A DNA stretch of 64,000 nucleotides from Spirosoma fluviale (GTDB lineage: Bacteria > Bacteroidota > Bacteroidia > Cytophagales > Spirosomataceae): positions 36,600-100,599 of the forward strand of contig CAMBGA010000001.1 in assembly GCA_945866095.1 (NCBI GenBank). Direction: 5' to 3'. The number at the start of each line of letters is the position of its first letter. Position 1 is the first letter of the stretch. The translations under genes were made by a program, and so were the position numbers. The notes under the pieces were generated by a model, which saw only the letters and a list, made by a program, of their open reading frames with translations, had not been told where the DNA came from and made no database searches. Positions 8,337 through 16,684 of the stretch are shown here, one piece after another.

Positions 8337-10042
8337 TGATGGCAAATTTCAACATAGATAGCAAAAAGAAATTCACCTATGACGCAATTGTCATTGGCTC
8401 TGGAGCGAGTGGTGGTTGGGCCGCAAAGGAACTTTGTGATCGCGGCTTAAAGACATTGGTTTTGGAGCGTGGGCGCCAAGTGAAACACGTGGAGGATTAT
8501 CCAACTGCCTCTAAGGCTCCTTGGGAATTCCAACATCGAGGAACGGTTCCTTTAGCCGATCGAGAGGGATTTTCGAATCCTATTTTTTTAAGAGAAGAAA
8601 CGAAACATTGGGCATTACCGGATGATGAGCAACCCGTGGTTTACGAAAAACCGTTTCGTTGGACGCGCGGATATCATGTCGGAGGCAAGTCACTTTTATG
8701 GGCTAGGCAAACTCAGCGATGGTCCGATTTTGATTTTGAAGGGCCTATGAGAGATGGTTTTGCAACGGACTGGCCTATTCGATATAAAGATATAGCCCCT
8801 TGGTATGACCATGTAGAAAAGTTTGCGGGCATCGCTGGATTTAATGATAATTTGCCTGAATTGCCTAATAGCATCGTCCAACCGGGTTTCGAGTTGAACT
8901 GTTTGGAATCACATTTTAAAGAAGTTTTAAAGAAGGAATATGGAAATCGTTGGGTGGTCGGTGGCCGTTGTGCCCATTTAATGGATCCTCAAGAAATTCA
9001 TTTCCAACAAGGTCGAGGGCGTTGCATGAGTCAAAAAATGTGTAACCGCGGATGTAATTTTGGGGCATATTTTAGTAGCAATGCTTCCACGTTGCCATGG
9101 GCAGCTAAAACCGGAAATTTAACCCTTCGTCCAAATTCCGTGGTGCATTCCATCATTTATGACAACAAATCGAATAAGGCCGTTGGCGTACAAATCATCG
9201 ATTCTATTTCCAAAGAAATGGTTCCCTATTACGCAAAGGTAATTTTTGTCAATGGTTCGACGATCAATAGCAATGCGATTTTATTAAATTCAGTCTCTTC
9301 TAGGTTCCCCAAAGGGCTTGGAAACGACTCAGGCTTAATGGGTCATTTTATTGCTTGGCATAATTATCGAGGAAGTGCAAATGCCTCCTTTGATGGATTT
9401 AAGGACAAGAAAACGGAGGGAGGAAACCCGAGCAATGCCTACATCCCTAGGTTTAGAAATTTACACAAACAAGAAACGGATTTTTTAAGGGGTTATGCGA
9501 CGGGAATAGGCGGAGGCCGAGGCGAGTATTCTTCTCGAGAAGGAATGGGCGATGATTTAAGGAAAAATTTGTTGGCCCGTAAAATGGGACCCTGGAATAT
9601 ATCGGCTTGGATGATGGGGGAAACGGTTCCGTCCGAGGAAAACCACATCCGACTTCATCAAGATTTGAAAGATAAATATGGAATTCCTCAAATCATTTTT
9701 TCTTGCGATTGGACTGAAAATGATGTGAAAATGGTCCAAGATTTTAGAGATCAAATGCAAGAAATGTTTGAAAAAGCGGGATATAAAAATATACGAACGG
9801 CGGATTCAAAATCTGCGCCAGGTGCTGATATTCACGAGATGGGAGGAGTTCGAATGGGAAAAGACCCTAAAAATTCTATCTTAAATGAATGGAATCAGGT
9901 GCATGGGTGTAAAAATGTTTTTGTCTCGGATGGTGCTTGTATGACATCTACGAGTACTCAAAACCCTACCTTAACCTACATGGCTTTTGCGGCAAGAGCG
10001 GCAAACCATGCAATAGACGAATTAAATAAAAAGAACCTATAA
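8336..10042 (+). CDS. GMC-family FAD oxidoreductase (sugar/gluconate dehydrogenase large subunit)
   Basis: A 568-residue flavoprotein. The dinucleotide motif is IGSGASGG at 20-27. The catalytic C-terminal pair is H500 (HEMGGVRMG) and N543 (TSTQNPTLTYMAF). The ATG at 8336 overlaps the preceding stop codon; a TTG at 8321 would begin inside the upstream gene and is not used. A second ATG at 8339 is equally possible. It lacks its own signal peptide, consistent with hitch-hiking on the Tat-tagged small subunit. Cysteine-rich segments near residues 224-245 (GRCMSQKMCNRGCNFG) are typical of this dehydrogenase subgroup. It may oxidise a sugar hydroxyl, for example to a 3-keto sugar or keto-acid; the substrate is not determined. 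Confidence 0.88.
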   Translation: MMANFNIDSKKKFTYDAIVIGSGASGGWAAKELCDRGLKTLVLERGRQVKHVEDYPTASKAPWEFQHRGTVPLADREGFSNPIFLREETKHWALPDDEQPVVYEKPFRWTRGYHVGGKSLLWARQTQRWSDFDFEGPMRDGFATDWPIRYKDIAPWYDHVEKFAGIAGFNDNLPELPNSIVQPGFELNCLESHFKEVLKKEYGNRWVVGGRCAHLMDPQEIHFQQGRGRCMSQKMCNRGCNFGAYFSSNASTLPWAAKTGNLTLRPNSVVHSIIYDNKSNKAVGVQIIDSISKEMVPYYAKVIFVNGSTINSNAILLNSVSSRFPKGLGNDSGLMGHFIAWHNYRGSANASFDGFKDKKTEGGNPSNAYIPRFRNLHKQETDFLRGYATGIGGGRGEYSSREGMGDDLRKNLLARKMGPWNISAWMMGETVPSEENHIRLHQDLKDKYGIPQIIFSCDWTENDVKMVQDFRDQMQEMFEKAGYKNIRTADSKSAPGADIHEMGGVRMGKDPKNSILNEWNQVHGCKNVFVSDGACMTSTSTQNPTLTYMAFAARAANHAIDELNKKNL

Positions 10043-10051
10043 ACGAAAAAA

Positions 10052-10903
10052 ATGAAAAAGAACACCATTATCTTGGCCCTTTTGGGAATCATGTTGAGCT
10101 TAGGCACGCTGCAAGCTCAGAAACTTTACACCTACCCGATAGGTGTTCAAACGTATACGTTTAGAAAGCATTTCCCAGTGAAAGGCGTTGAAAAAACACT
10201 TGATTTAATTAAAGAATTAGGCTTTACCGAAGTAGAAGGATCTTCCAATGGAATGGGCTTGGAGGAATACAAAAAATTATGTGATGATAGAGGAATTTCT
10301 ATTCCATCGACGGGAACGGATTTTAACGAACTAATCAAAGACCCTATGGCGGTCGTTAAAAGGGCAAAAACGTTAGGCTCTAAATTTGTCATGTGTCCTT
10401 GGATTCCGCATAAAAAAGGCCAATTCTCGTTAGCTGATGCACAGAAAGCCGTTGAGGTTTTTAATAATGCGGGAAAGGTTTTAAAGGAAAATGGAATAAC
10501 GTTGTGTTACCATGATCATGGATTTGAATTCCAACCTTTTGAAGATGGGACTTTGTTGGATTACATGATTAAAAATACGAATCCACAATTTGTTTCTTTT
10601 GAAATGGACGTGTTGTGGACCATACATGGCGGTGGTGCGGATATGCCAGTAAAGCTGCTGAAGAAATATCCAGGCCGTTTCAAATTGATGCACGTAAAAG
10701 ATCTTCGCAAGGGCATCAAAGGTGATTTGACAGGTGGTACTCCTGCTGAAAATGATGTGGCCGTGGGTGCTGGTCAGGGCAACTGGAAGCAGATCATCAA
10801 ATTAGCTAAAAAAGGAGGAGTTGAGCACTGTTTTATTGAAGATGAAAGCGATAAGGAATTAGAAAATATACCTTTAAGCATTGCATTTTTAAAGAGTTTA
10901 TAA
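10052..10903 (+). CDS. Exported sugar phosphate isomerase/epimerase-like TIM barrel
   Basis: A 283-residue xylose-isomerase-like TIM barrel (AP endonuclease 2 superfamily) with a Sec signal peptide ending at TLQAQ (about residue 22). Motifs seen are IGVQTYTFR, FTEVEGSS, LCYHDHGFEFQP, FEMDVLWTIHGG, KLMHVKDL and the late CFIEDES, which supply the His/Glu/Asp metal ligands of the fold. It starts 9 nt after the GMC gene. A periplasmic location together with a sugar oxidase suggests that it isomerises or eliminates on oxidised (keto) sugars or glycosides rather than on sugar phosphates; this is inference. The last gene of the set is followed by a gap with palindromes. Confidence 0.82.
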   Translation: MKKNTIILALLGIMLSLGTLQAQKLYTYPIGVQTYTFRKHFPVKGVEKTLDLIKELGFTEVEGSSNGMGLEEYKKLCDDRGISIPSTGTDFNELIKDPMAVVKRAKTLGSKFVMCPWIPHKKGQFSLADAQKAVEVFNNAGKVLKENGITLCYHDHGFEFQPFEDGTLLDYMIKNTNPQFVSFEMDVLWTIHGGGADMPVKLLKKYPGRFKLMHVKDLRKGIKGDLTGGTPAENDVAVGAGQGNWKQIIKLAKKGGVEHCFIEDESDKELENIPLSIAFLKSL

Positions 10904-10933
10904 ATTGGACAAATTTATATCGGCTTAGTTGAA

Positions 10934-11027
10934 ATGATTAGCGTTTCGCAATCATTTATGGTATAATATTCCATTTTCGTTAACATATATTTTCTGATAT
11001 AATCGGTATTGATTTCGATTATAATCG
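10934..11027. promoter_or_regulatory. Intergenic region with hairpin and 12-bp palindrome
   Basis: Bases 10934-10955 form a short stem (ATGATT plus GCG against CGC plus AATCAT, one bulged A), which could end the upstream operon although no T-run follows. Bases 11016-11027 are a perfect 12-bp palindrome, CGATTATAATCG, 39 nt before the isomerase start. It is a candidate operator. No convincing promoter boxes were found. Confidence 0.3.
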
Positions 11028-11065
11028 TCTATTAGGTATTAGAAGTGGGTTGACACATCATTAAA

Positions 11066-12481
11066 ATGAAAACAAAAGTAGGGTTATTTGGAATCGGATT
11101 AGATACCTATTGGGCTCAGTTTGAAGGCTTGCTTGACAATTTGAAATCGTATCAAAATTTAATTAAAGATAATATAGGCCAATTTGGCGTTGAGGTTGTC
11201 GATGCGGGCATGGTGGATAATCCCATAAAGGCGCGTGAGGCCGCCGATTTTTTAAAGGTAAATGACGTTGAAATTGTTTTTTTATATGTGTCAACCTATG
11301 CGTTATCATCCACCGTATTACCTATTGCGCAGAAACTGAAAGTTCCTGTTATTATTCTGAATCTCCAGCCAGTAGCCGCACTCGATTACAATAAATTCAA
11401 TCAATTAAAGGACAGGGGTTTGATGACAGGAATTTGGCTAGAAAACTGTCAAGCCTGTTCCGTACCTGAAATTGCTAGCGTATTTAACCGTTCTGGGATC
11501 ACATACGATTTTGTGACCGGATACCTCCAAGACGAAGAAGCATGGAAGGAAATTGAAACATGGGCAGAAGCTGCGCGGGTATCATGCGCTATGCGGAATA
11601 ATCGCTTAGGTGTTTTGGGACATTATTACGGTGGAATGCTTGACGTATATACTGATTTGACTAAACAATCGGCGGTATTTGGAACTCATATTGAATTATT
11701 GGAAATGTGTGAATTGAAGAAATGCCGCGATGAGGTAACTGACATTGAGGTAGAAGCTAAAATTAAGGAGTTTCATCAAATTTTTGATGTGGACCCTACG
11801 TGCGAAAAATATGAAATTGAACGTGCGGCTAAAACGTCGGTGGCTCTAGATAAATTAATTGAAAACCATCATCTTGGTTCAATGGCTTATTATTATGAAG
11901 GTGAGAACGGCAATGAGTATGAAAATATTGTCACTTCCGTTATTGCTGGAAACACCTTGCTCACGGGACGAAATATTCCTGTAGCGGGGGAATGTGAAGT
12001 GAAAAATGCGCAGGCAATGAAAATTATGTCAGAGTTTGGCGCGGGCGGGTCCTTCTCAGAATTTTATCTGATGGATTTCAAGGATGATGTTATTCTGCTT
12101 GGCCATGATGGCCCAGCACATTTTGCTATTGCAGAAGGGCCGGTCGGCTTAGTTCCGCTTCCCATTTATCACGGAAAGCCCGGCAAAGGATTATCTATTC
12201 AAATGACAGTAAAACACGGTCCAGTTACCTTGCTTTCAGTAGTGGAAGGAAAAAATGAGGTATTTCTTTTGCTTGCTCAAGGCGAATCAGTTGAAGGGCC
12301 TATTCTCGAAATAGGCAATACCAATAGCCGATACCGTTTTCCAATAGGCGCGAAACGGTTTATGAATGAATGGTCGAAGCAAGGGCCAGCGCATCATTGT
12401 GCGATCGGTATTGGACACATAGGAAATAAAATTGAAAAACTGGGACAGATTTTAGGTATTGAAGTGGTGACGATTTGTTAA
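11066..12481 (+). CDS. L-arabinose/L-fucose isomerase-like enzyme
   Basis: A 471-residue cytoplasmic protein of the arabinose/fucose isomerase fold. It has an N-terminal Rossmann-like region (KVGLFGIGLDTYW), a central region LGVLGHYYGGMLDVYTDLT, and a C-terminal ligand set. Candidate Mn2+ ligands are E280 (YYEGENG), E309 (AGECE), H347 (LLGHDGPAH) and H443/H444 (AHHCAIGIGH), an E-E-H-H pattern as in AraA. Length is slightly below canonical AraA (about 500). Members of this divergent clade are often automatically called arabinose isomerase, but no araB/araD neighbour is present. The substrate is therefore open. It appears to be a single-gene unit with weak terminator-like hairpins on both sides. 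Confidence 0.75.
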   Translation: MKTKVGLFGIGLDTYWAQFEGLLDNLKSYQNLIKDNIGQFGVEVVDAGMVDNPIKAREAADFLKVNDVEIVFLYVSTYALSSTVLPIAQKLKVPVIILNLQPVAALDYNKFNQLKDRGLMTGIWLENCQACSVPEIASVFNRSGITYDFVTGYLQDEEAWKEIETWAEAARVSCAMRNNRLGVLGHYYGGMLDVYTDLTKQSAVFGTHIELLEMCELKKCRDEVTDIEVEAKIKEFHQIFDVDPTCEKYEIERAAKTSVALDKLIENHHLGSMAYYYEGENGNEYENIVTSVIAGNTLLTGRNIPVAGECEVKNAQAMKIMSEFGAGGSFSEFYLMDFKDDVILLGHDGPAHFAIAEGPVGLVPLPIYHGKPGKGLSIQMTVKHGPVTLLSVVEGKNEVFLLLAQGESVEGPILEIGNTNSRYRFPIGAKRFMNEWSKQGPAHHCAIGIGHIGNKIEKLGQILGIEVVTIC

Positions 12482-12487
12482 GCCCTG

Positions 12488-12508
12488 AAGAACGTAATTT
12501 GCGTTCTT
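12488..12508 (+). terminator. Weak hairpin after the isomerase gene
   Basis: AAGAACG at 12488-12494 pairs with CGTTCTT at 12502-12508 over a 7-nt loop, starting 7 nt after the stop codon. Only a few T follow before an A-run, so termination would be weak. Confidence 0.4.
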
Positions 12509-12609
12509 TAAAAAATACAGAGTATGTAATGAGGTGCGATTTTTGTTAAATTATTTTCGAATTTACCGCCTTTTATTGGCTTTAAAATTTACAATTAAAC
12601 ATAAAAACG

Positions 12610-13482
12610 ATGAAAAACTGGTTGTTTATCTTTTGTTTTCTGGGCATCAATTCTATAATTTTCGCTCAAGATCGCCCTTTGCAAATCATTATGATTGGCG
12701 CTCATCCCGATGATTGTGATATTAAAAGTGGAGGCACCGCCGCCCTTTTTGTGGCCATGGGTCATCACGTTAAATTTGTTTCCGTCACGAATGGAGACGC
12801 AGGTCATCAAAGCGAAGGCGGTGGAATGTTAGCTAAACGACGCATTGCTGAAACCAAAGAAGTGGCCAAACGCCTCGGGGTTTCTTACGATGTACTCGAT
12901 AATCATGATGGCGAATTACTTCCTACCTTGGAAATACGCCTTCAAATCATTCGCAAAATTAGAGAGTGGAAAGCGGATGTGGTGATTGCCCCACGTTCAA
13001 ATGATTACCACCCTGACCACCGCTATACGGGTGTTTTGGTGCAAGATGCGGCTTTTATGGTGGGTGTCCCAAACATTGCCCCAGATACGCCTCCATTGCG
13101 CAAAAATCCTGTTTTTTTATATTTCCAAGACAATTTTAAGAAGCCAAATCCTTTCCAAGCCGATATTGCTGTGGATATAACTTCAGTTATTGCCAAAAAA
13201 TTAGATGGCCTAGATGCACATCAATCTCAGTTTTTTGAGTGGCTTCCTTGGATCGGAAATTACGAATCTGAAATTCCGAAAGATAAGGCGAAGCAGAGGG
13301 AATATTTATTGAGCAAGCGCGTTACTAAGGTAAATCCTGAAGTAAAAAAGGCGCTTGAAAAATGGTACGGAAAAGAAAAAGCGGAACAGATTAATTATGC
13401 TGAGGCTTTTGAAATTTGCGAGTATGGAAGTATTCCGACGGAAGCTGAAATTCGCAGACTATTTCCAATGTTAGGTCGTTAA
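12610..13482 (+). CDS. PIG-L (LmbE-like) family deacetylase, exported
   Basis: A 290-residue zinc-dependent N-deacetylase-type protein. The signal peptide runs to about residue 19 (IIFAQ). The zinc motif AHPDD is at 31-35 and the second motif HPDH at 134-137, both in the family order. Family members remove acetyl groups from N-acetylglucosamine derivatives; here the signal peptide puts the enzyme in the periplasm, so a glycan or small glycoside is the probable substrate. It is followed after 17 nt by the YHYH lipoprotein gene and may head that operon, although the functional link is not obvious. Confidence 0.85.
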   Translation: MKNWLFIFCFLGINSIIFAQDRPLQIIMIGAHPDDCDIKSGGTAALFVAMGHHVKFVSVTNGDAGHQSEGGGMLAKRRIAETKEVAKRLGVSYDVLDNHDGELLPTLEIRLQIIRKIREWKADVVIAPRSNDYHPDHRYTGVLVQDAAFMVGVPNIAPDTPPLRKNPVFLYFQDNFKKPNPFQADIAVDITSVIAKKLDGLDAHQSQFFEWLPWIGNYESEIPKDKAKQREYLLSKRVTKVNPEVKKALEKWYGKEKAEQINYAEAFEICEYGSIPTEAEIRRLFPMLGR

Positions 13483-13499
13483 CTTATCAAAAATTTATC

Positions 13500-14300
13500 A
13501 TGAAAAAAGCCTTTGTATTTTTAATTCTATGCCTAGGATGTTCTAAGTCAAGTGATCCAGGAACTTCTACGATTCCAACACCCAGTACGGGCGTGACTCC
13601 CGGTGGTTCTACGGGTGGAACAACCACGCCGAGCACTGCTTCCGAAGTACCATCCCATTTTAAATTAATTTATGGGGCCACAAAAATCACTTCTGATGGA
13701 ACTTATGTGACGATTGAAGCCACAGGTGCCCCCGACCATAAAAGTGTATATTATGCTACAAACAGTAGTTTATACGAAACTTTTTCTGGCAAAACCTATA
13801 ATGGATTGAACTTTGCAAAAAACCCTAATAGCATTTCCTCTGGACTGTACACCTTTAAAATACCCGTAAAGCCTGTCGCAGCAACTAAAGTTACCGCTAC
13901 CTCCTTAGGCGCTATTGGGATTTCATTGAACGGGGTTCCATTTTATAATCAATATGCTGGGCCTAACCAGCCATTGACTGGCGAAATGACTTCTTTTGAT
14001 CAATATTATGGTCATCCAGCACCTGGAGGTAAATACCATTACCATGTGGAACCCTTGTATTTGACCACCGTTAAAAAAGATAAAATGGCCTTGTTAGGGT
14101 TTTTACTCGATGGGTTTCCAGTCTATGGGCCTTGGGAAAATGGCAAAGCGGTGACCAATGCAAACCTAGATGTGCTGCATGGACATACACACGCAACCAC
14201 CGAATTCCCTGCCGGAATTTACCATTATCACATTACTCAAGAAGATCCTTATATCAATGGCAATGGTTTCTATGGAACGCCTGGTACGGTATCTCAGTAG
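13500..14300 (+). CDS. YHYH-domain lipoprotein
   Basis: A 266-residue protein with a lipobox (LCLGC, Cys14) and a low-complexity Thr/Ser/Pro/Gly linker at about 20-50. It then has a globular domain containing GGKYHYHVEP near residue 180 and AGIYHYHITQEDPY near 240. These are the two YHYH motifs that name the family, and they look like metal-binding histidine patches. The family has no proven function. The gene overlaps the next one by 29 nt and is two genes away from a SCO copper protein, so copper binding or delivery at the cell surface is a reasonable hypothesis, not a demonstrated role. Confidence 0.85.
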   Translation: MKKAFVFLILCLGCSKSSDPGTSTIPTPSTGVTPGGSTGGTTTPSTASEVPSHFKLIYGATKITSDGTYVTIEATGAPDHKSVYYATNSSLYETFSGKTYNGLNFAKNPNSISSGLYTFKIPVKPVAATKVTATSLGAIGISLNGVPFYNQYAGPNQPLTGEMTSFDQYYGHPAPGGKYHYHVEPLYLTTVKKDKMALLGFLLDGFPVYGPWENGKAVTNANLDVLHGHTHATTEFPAGIYHYHITQEDPYINGNGFYGTPGTVSQ

Positions 14301-14904
14301 TTTTTTTATCGCAATTATTTTTTTTCAATGTTCCTCAAAAGAGAATAATGGGGGCTCTCTTTTTTCTAAATCTTCAAAGAATTCGCCGGACATTTCGGAT
14401 GAAAAAATGCGTACCATTTCAGCGGATAATGCTCAGATTTCATTTGAAAATACTGGAGTTTTTTATGAGGGAAAACCATTTTCAGGAAAACTTTTTCGGG
14501 TAGATCCACAAACCCAAGATACGCTAAAAATCGAATCCTATTTGAAGGGTAATCGGCATGGGAAATGGATTCAATATTTTCCGGGACATGTGCTGAAAGA
14601 ATTTAGAACTTTTGATCAAGGAAAAAAAACAGGGGCGTTTGTTCAATATTTCCCAACGGGCAAAAAACAACAAGCGTATCATTTTCAAAATGACGAATAT
14701 CAAGGTGTCGCAAGTGAATGGAATGAAAGCGGGGTGTTGATTCGAGAAATGCATTATGTGGCAGGTCACGAAGAAGGATCCCAAAAACTATTTTATGACA
14801 ATGGCCAAGTAAGGGCTAATTATGTTATGAAAAATGGCCGTCGCTTTGGTTTATTAGGAACTAAAAATTGTGTCAATGTCTCTGCTGCGCGCTTACTTAA
14901 TTAG
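14272..14904 (+). CDS. MORN-repeat (YwqK-like) lipoprotein
   Basis: About 210 residues. The start at 14272 is chosen because it gives a compact signal sequence, MERLVRYLSSFFIAIIFFQC, ending in a probable lipidated cysteine. Longer in-frame starts (14170, 14257) only add residues encoded deeper inside the YHYH gene. The body contains four or so MORN_2-type repeats: FYEGKPFSGKLF, GNRHGKWIQYFP, GKKTGAFVQYFPTGKKQQ and GHEEGSQKLFYDNGQVR. It ends GRRFGLLGTKNCVNVS, a tail seen in Bacteroidota relatives. It overlaps the YHYH gene by 29 nt and the SCO gene by 29 nt. MORN_2 proteins are often named toxin-antitoxin YwqK by automatic annotation; nothing here supports a toxin role. Confidence 0.78.
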   Translation: MERLVRYLSSFFIAIIFFQCSSKENNGGSLFSKSSKNSPDISDEKMRTISADNAQISFENTGVFYEGKPFSGKLFRVDPQTQDTLKIESYLKGNRHGKWIQYFPGHVLKEFRTFDQGKKTGAFVQYFPTGKKQQAYHFQNDEYQGVASEWNESGVLIREMHYVAGHEEGSQKLFYDNGQVRANYVMKNGRRFGLLGTKNCVNVSAARLLN

Positions 14905-15526
14905 TGGTTTTTTAGGAGTACTTTTTGCCTGTACTACCAATGAGGTAGCGCCCGTTTTGCCCTATTACAATACCCCAGATTTTGAACCCCATTTTTTTGA
15001 GAATAAAGAAAAAGCGGAGGCTAAAATTACGCACCATTTAAAATCTTTTTCATTTTTAGACCAAAACGGTCAGCCCATCAGTGATACTTTAATGCGAGGG
15101 AAAGTGCATGTGGCGAATTTCTTTTTTAGTCGGTGCACGAATATATGCCCAAACATGATCAAGCAAATGCGGGTGATTGAATCTGGATTTGGCCAAAACG
15201 CGGAAGTTGAAATGTTGTCATTTAGCGTAACCCCTTGGCTTGATTCAGTCAACGTCCTCAAAAAATATGCACAGAAAAATAACATCAAAAGTAAACGTTG
15301 GCACCTACTTACCGGAGATAAAAATGCTATTTACACCTTAGCACGCAAATCCTATTTTGCTGAAGAAAACCTAGGATTCACTAAAGACAATAGCCAATTT
15401 TTACACACGGAACATGTGGTGCTAGTCGACAAAACATTACGAATTCGTGGAATTTATAATGGAAGCTTAGGATTAGAAATGGAACAATTAGTGAAGGATA
15501 TCAAATTACTTTTGGCCGAAAAATAG
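14876..15526 (+). CDS. SCO1/SenC-family copper lipoprotein
   Basis: About 216 residues. A signal sequence ends in a lipobox, LFAC (Cys19). The thioredoxin-like fold carries the copper site C87-x3-C91-P (RCTNICP) and H177 in FLHTEHVVLVDK, the standard Cys-Cys-His set of SCO proteins that deliver copper to cytochrome oxidase CuA or act as periplasmic thiol reductases. The ATG at 14876 is preferred over the GTG at 14870. The gene overlaps the MORN lipoprotein gene by 29 nt. The pairing with a YHYH lipoprotein hints at a common metal task. Confidence 0.88.
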   Translation: MSLLRAYLISGFLGVLFACTTNEVAPVLPYYNTPDFEPHFFENKEKAEAKITHHLKSFSFLDQNGQPISDTLMRGKVHVANFFFSRCTNICPNMIKQMRVIESGFGQNAEVEMLSFSVTPWLDSVNVLKKYAQKNNIKSKRWHLLTGDKNAIYTLARKSYFAEENLGFTKDNSQFLHTEHVVLVDKTLRIRGIYNGSLGLEMEQLVKDIKLLLAEK

Positions 15527-15586
15527 TCGGTCCGCCATATGCATTAAACTAAAATTAATTGCTTATTTACATCAAAATAGAAATGG

Positions 15587-16456
15587 ATGCAAGCTAATTT
15601 TTTGTCCGTAGTCCTTATGCCTTTGGCCCTTGCACTCATCATGATGGGCCTTGGATTATCGCTAACATTGGCCGACTTTAAACGCGTTTATCTTTTCCCC
15701 AAAGCCGTTATCATTGGCCTGTTTTGTCAAATGTTTGTCTTGCCCATCATTTGTTTTTTAATCATCAAGGCGATGGGTATCCCACCGGTATTGGCGGTTG
15801 GCCTTATGCTATTAGCCGCTGCTCCAGGCGGACCCTCAGCTAATCTTTACAGCCATATCGCCAAAGGAGATGTAGCCCTTAATGTTACCCTTACGGCTTT
15901 AAATAGCCTATTTTCCGTGTTTTCCATTGCTGTCATCGTGAATGTATCGATGGCTCATTTTTTGCAGCAAAACACCTATGTCCCTTTGCAATTCAGTAAA
16001 GTCTTGGAAGTATGTTATGTCGTCATTTTGCCTGTCGGCCTAGGGATGATCATCCGAAATCGTGCACCTCAATTCACTAAGAAATTAGAGCAGCCGGTTA
16101 AAATAATTTCCGCTATTTTTTTAGCACTGATCATCATATTAGCAGGCCTTCGCGAACGAGATCATTTGTTGGCCGATCTTAAGACCGTCGGCTTAGCAGC
16201 CTTAACGTTCAATATTTCTTGTTTATTGGTCGGCTATTATATTCCGCTATTTTTCAAGCTTTCCACAAAACAAGCTATTGCCATCGGAATGGAAATTGGA
16301 ATTCACAACGGAACTTTGGCTATTTACATTGCCTTAAATGTGATCGGCAATGGAACGATGACGATACCCGCGGTGGTCTACAGCATTATGATGTTTTTGA
16401 CGGCGGCGGTGTTTGCGTGGTTGGTGAATGTGCGTCGGAATCCAATTTCATCTTAG
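15587..16456 (+). CDS. Bile acid:sodium symporter (BASS) family transporter
   Basis: A 289-residue integral membrane protein with about nine to ten hydrophobic helices. Family motifs include LALIMMGLGLSLTLADF near the N-terminus, LLAAAPGGPSANLYSHIAKGDVALNVTLTALNSL at about 85-118, and GMEIGIHNGTLAIYIAL near 230. Bacterial BASS proteins carry organic acids with Na+ (for example pyruvate, pantoate or bile acids); the substrate here is unknown. Its 3' end overlaps the convergent VF530 gene by 71 nt. It sits 60 nt after the SCO gene and could be a separate transcript. Confidence 0.85.
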   Translation: MQANFLSVVLMPLALALIMMGLGLSLTLADFKRVYLFPKAVIIGLFCQMFVLPIICFLIIKAMGIPPVLAVGLMLLAAAPGGPSANLYSHIAKGDVALNVTLTALNSLFSVFSIAVIVNVSMAHFLQQNTYVPLQFSKVLEVCYVVILPVGLGMIIRNRAPQFTKKLEQPVKIISAIFLALIIILAGLRERDHLLADLKTVGLAALTFNISCLLVGYYIPLFFKLSTKQAIAIGMEIGIHNGTLAIYIALNVIGNGTMTIPAVVYSIMMFLTAAVFAWLVNVRRNPISS

Positions 16457-16682
16457 CGATTTTCTTGATCGACCAGACATAGAGTACCTCCACTTTCTGT
16501 CTTGCCCAAGGCGTTTTTCTCAAAAATGAAAGACTTGATTTAATGCTAGGTTCGAACGAAAAACAATTAATTCTAATCTTTTTTGACATTTCATCCCAAC
16601 CGTATAGCGCGACTAAATCCGTCAAAATCATTTCTAGTGTTTTTCCATGTAAAGGATCGTTCGACTTTTCTTCCATCTTCAA
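16386..16682 (-). CDS. VF530-family DNA-binding protein
   Basis: A 98-residue protein. Residues 8-70 match the VF530 (DUF2132) family closely: NDPLHGKTLEMILTDL, YGWDEMSKKI, CFSFEPSIKSSLSFLRKTPWAR and KVEVLYV. These are small helical proteins thought to bind DNA from their structure. The last 25 residues (from KMKLDSDAHS, then Thr/Pro/Ser-rich) are not part of the family and are encoded by sequence antisense to the end of the BASS gene. The extension may simply reflect loss of an earlier stop codon. It is transcribed leftward, just upstream of and in opposite reading space to the DUF3472 gene end. Confidence 0.8.
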   Translation of the reverse strand: MKMEEKSNDPLHGKTLEMILTDLVALYGWDEMSKKIRINCFSFEPSIKSSLSFLRKTPWARQKVEVLYVWSIKKIAKMKLDSDAHSPTTQTPPPSKTS

Positions 16683-16684
16683 AA

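Noticed and set aside
14132-14503. 123-residue reading frame spanning the YHYH/MORN junction
   Set aside because: Different frame from both flanking genes, no signal or motif; the two real genes explain the region.
14272-14904. Toxin-antitoxin component (automatic label for MORN_2/YwqK proteins)
   Set aside because: No toxin partner is present; the protein is a lipoprotein with MORN repeats between YHYH and SCO genes.
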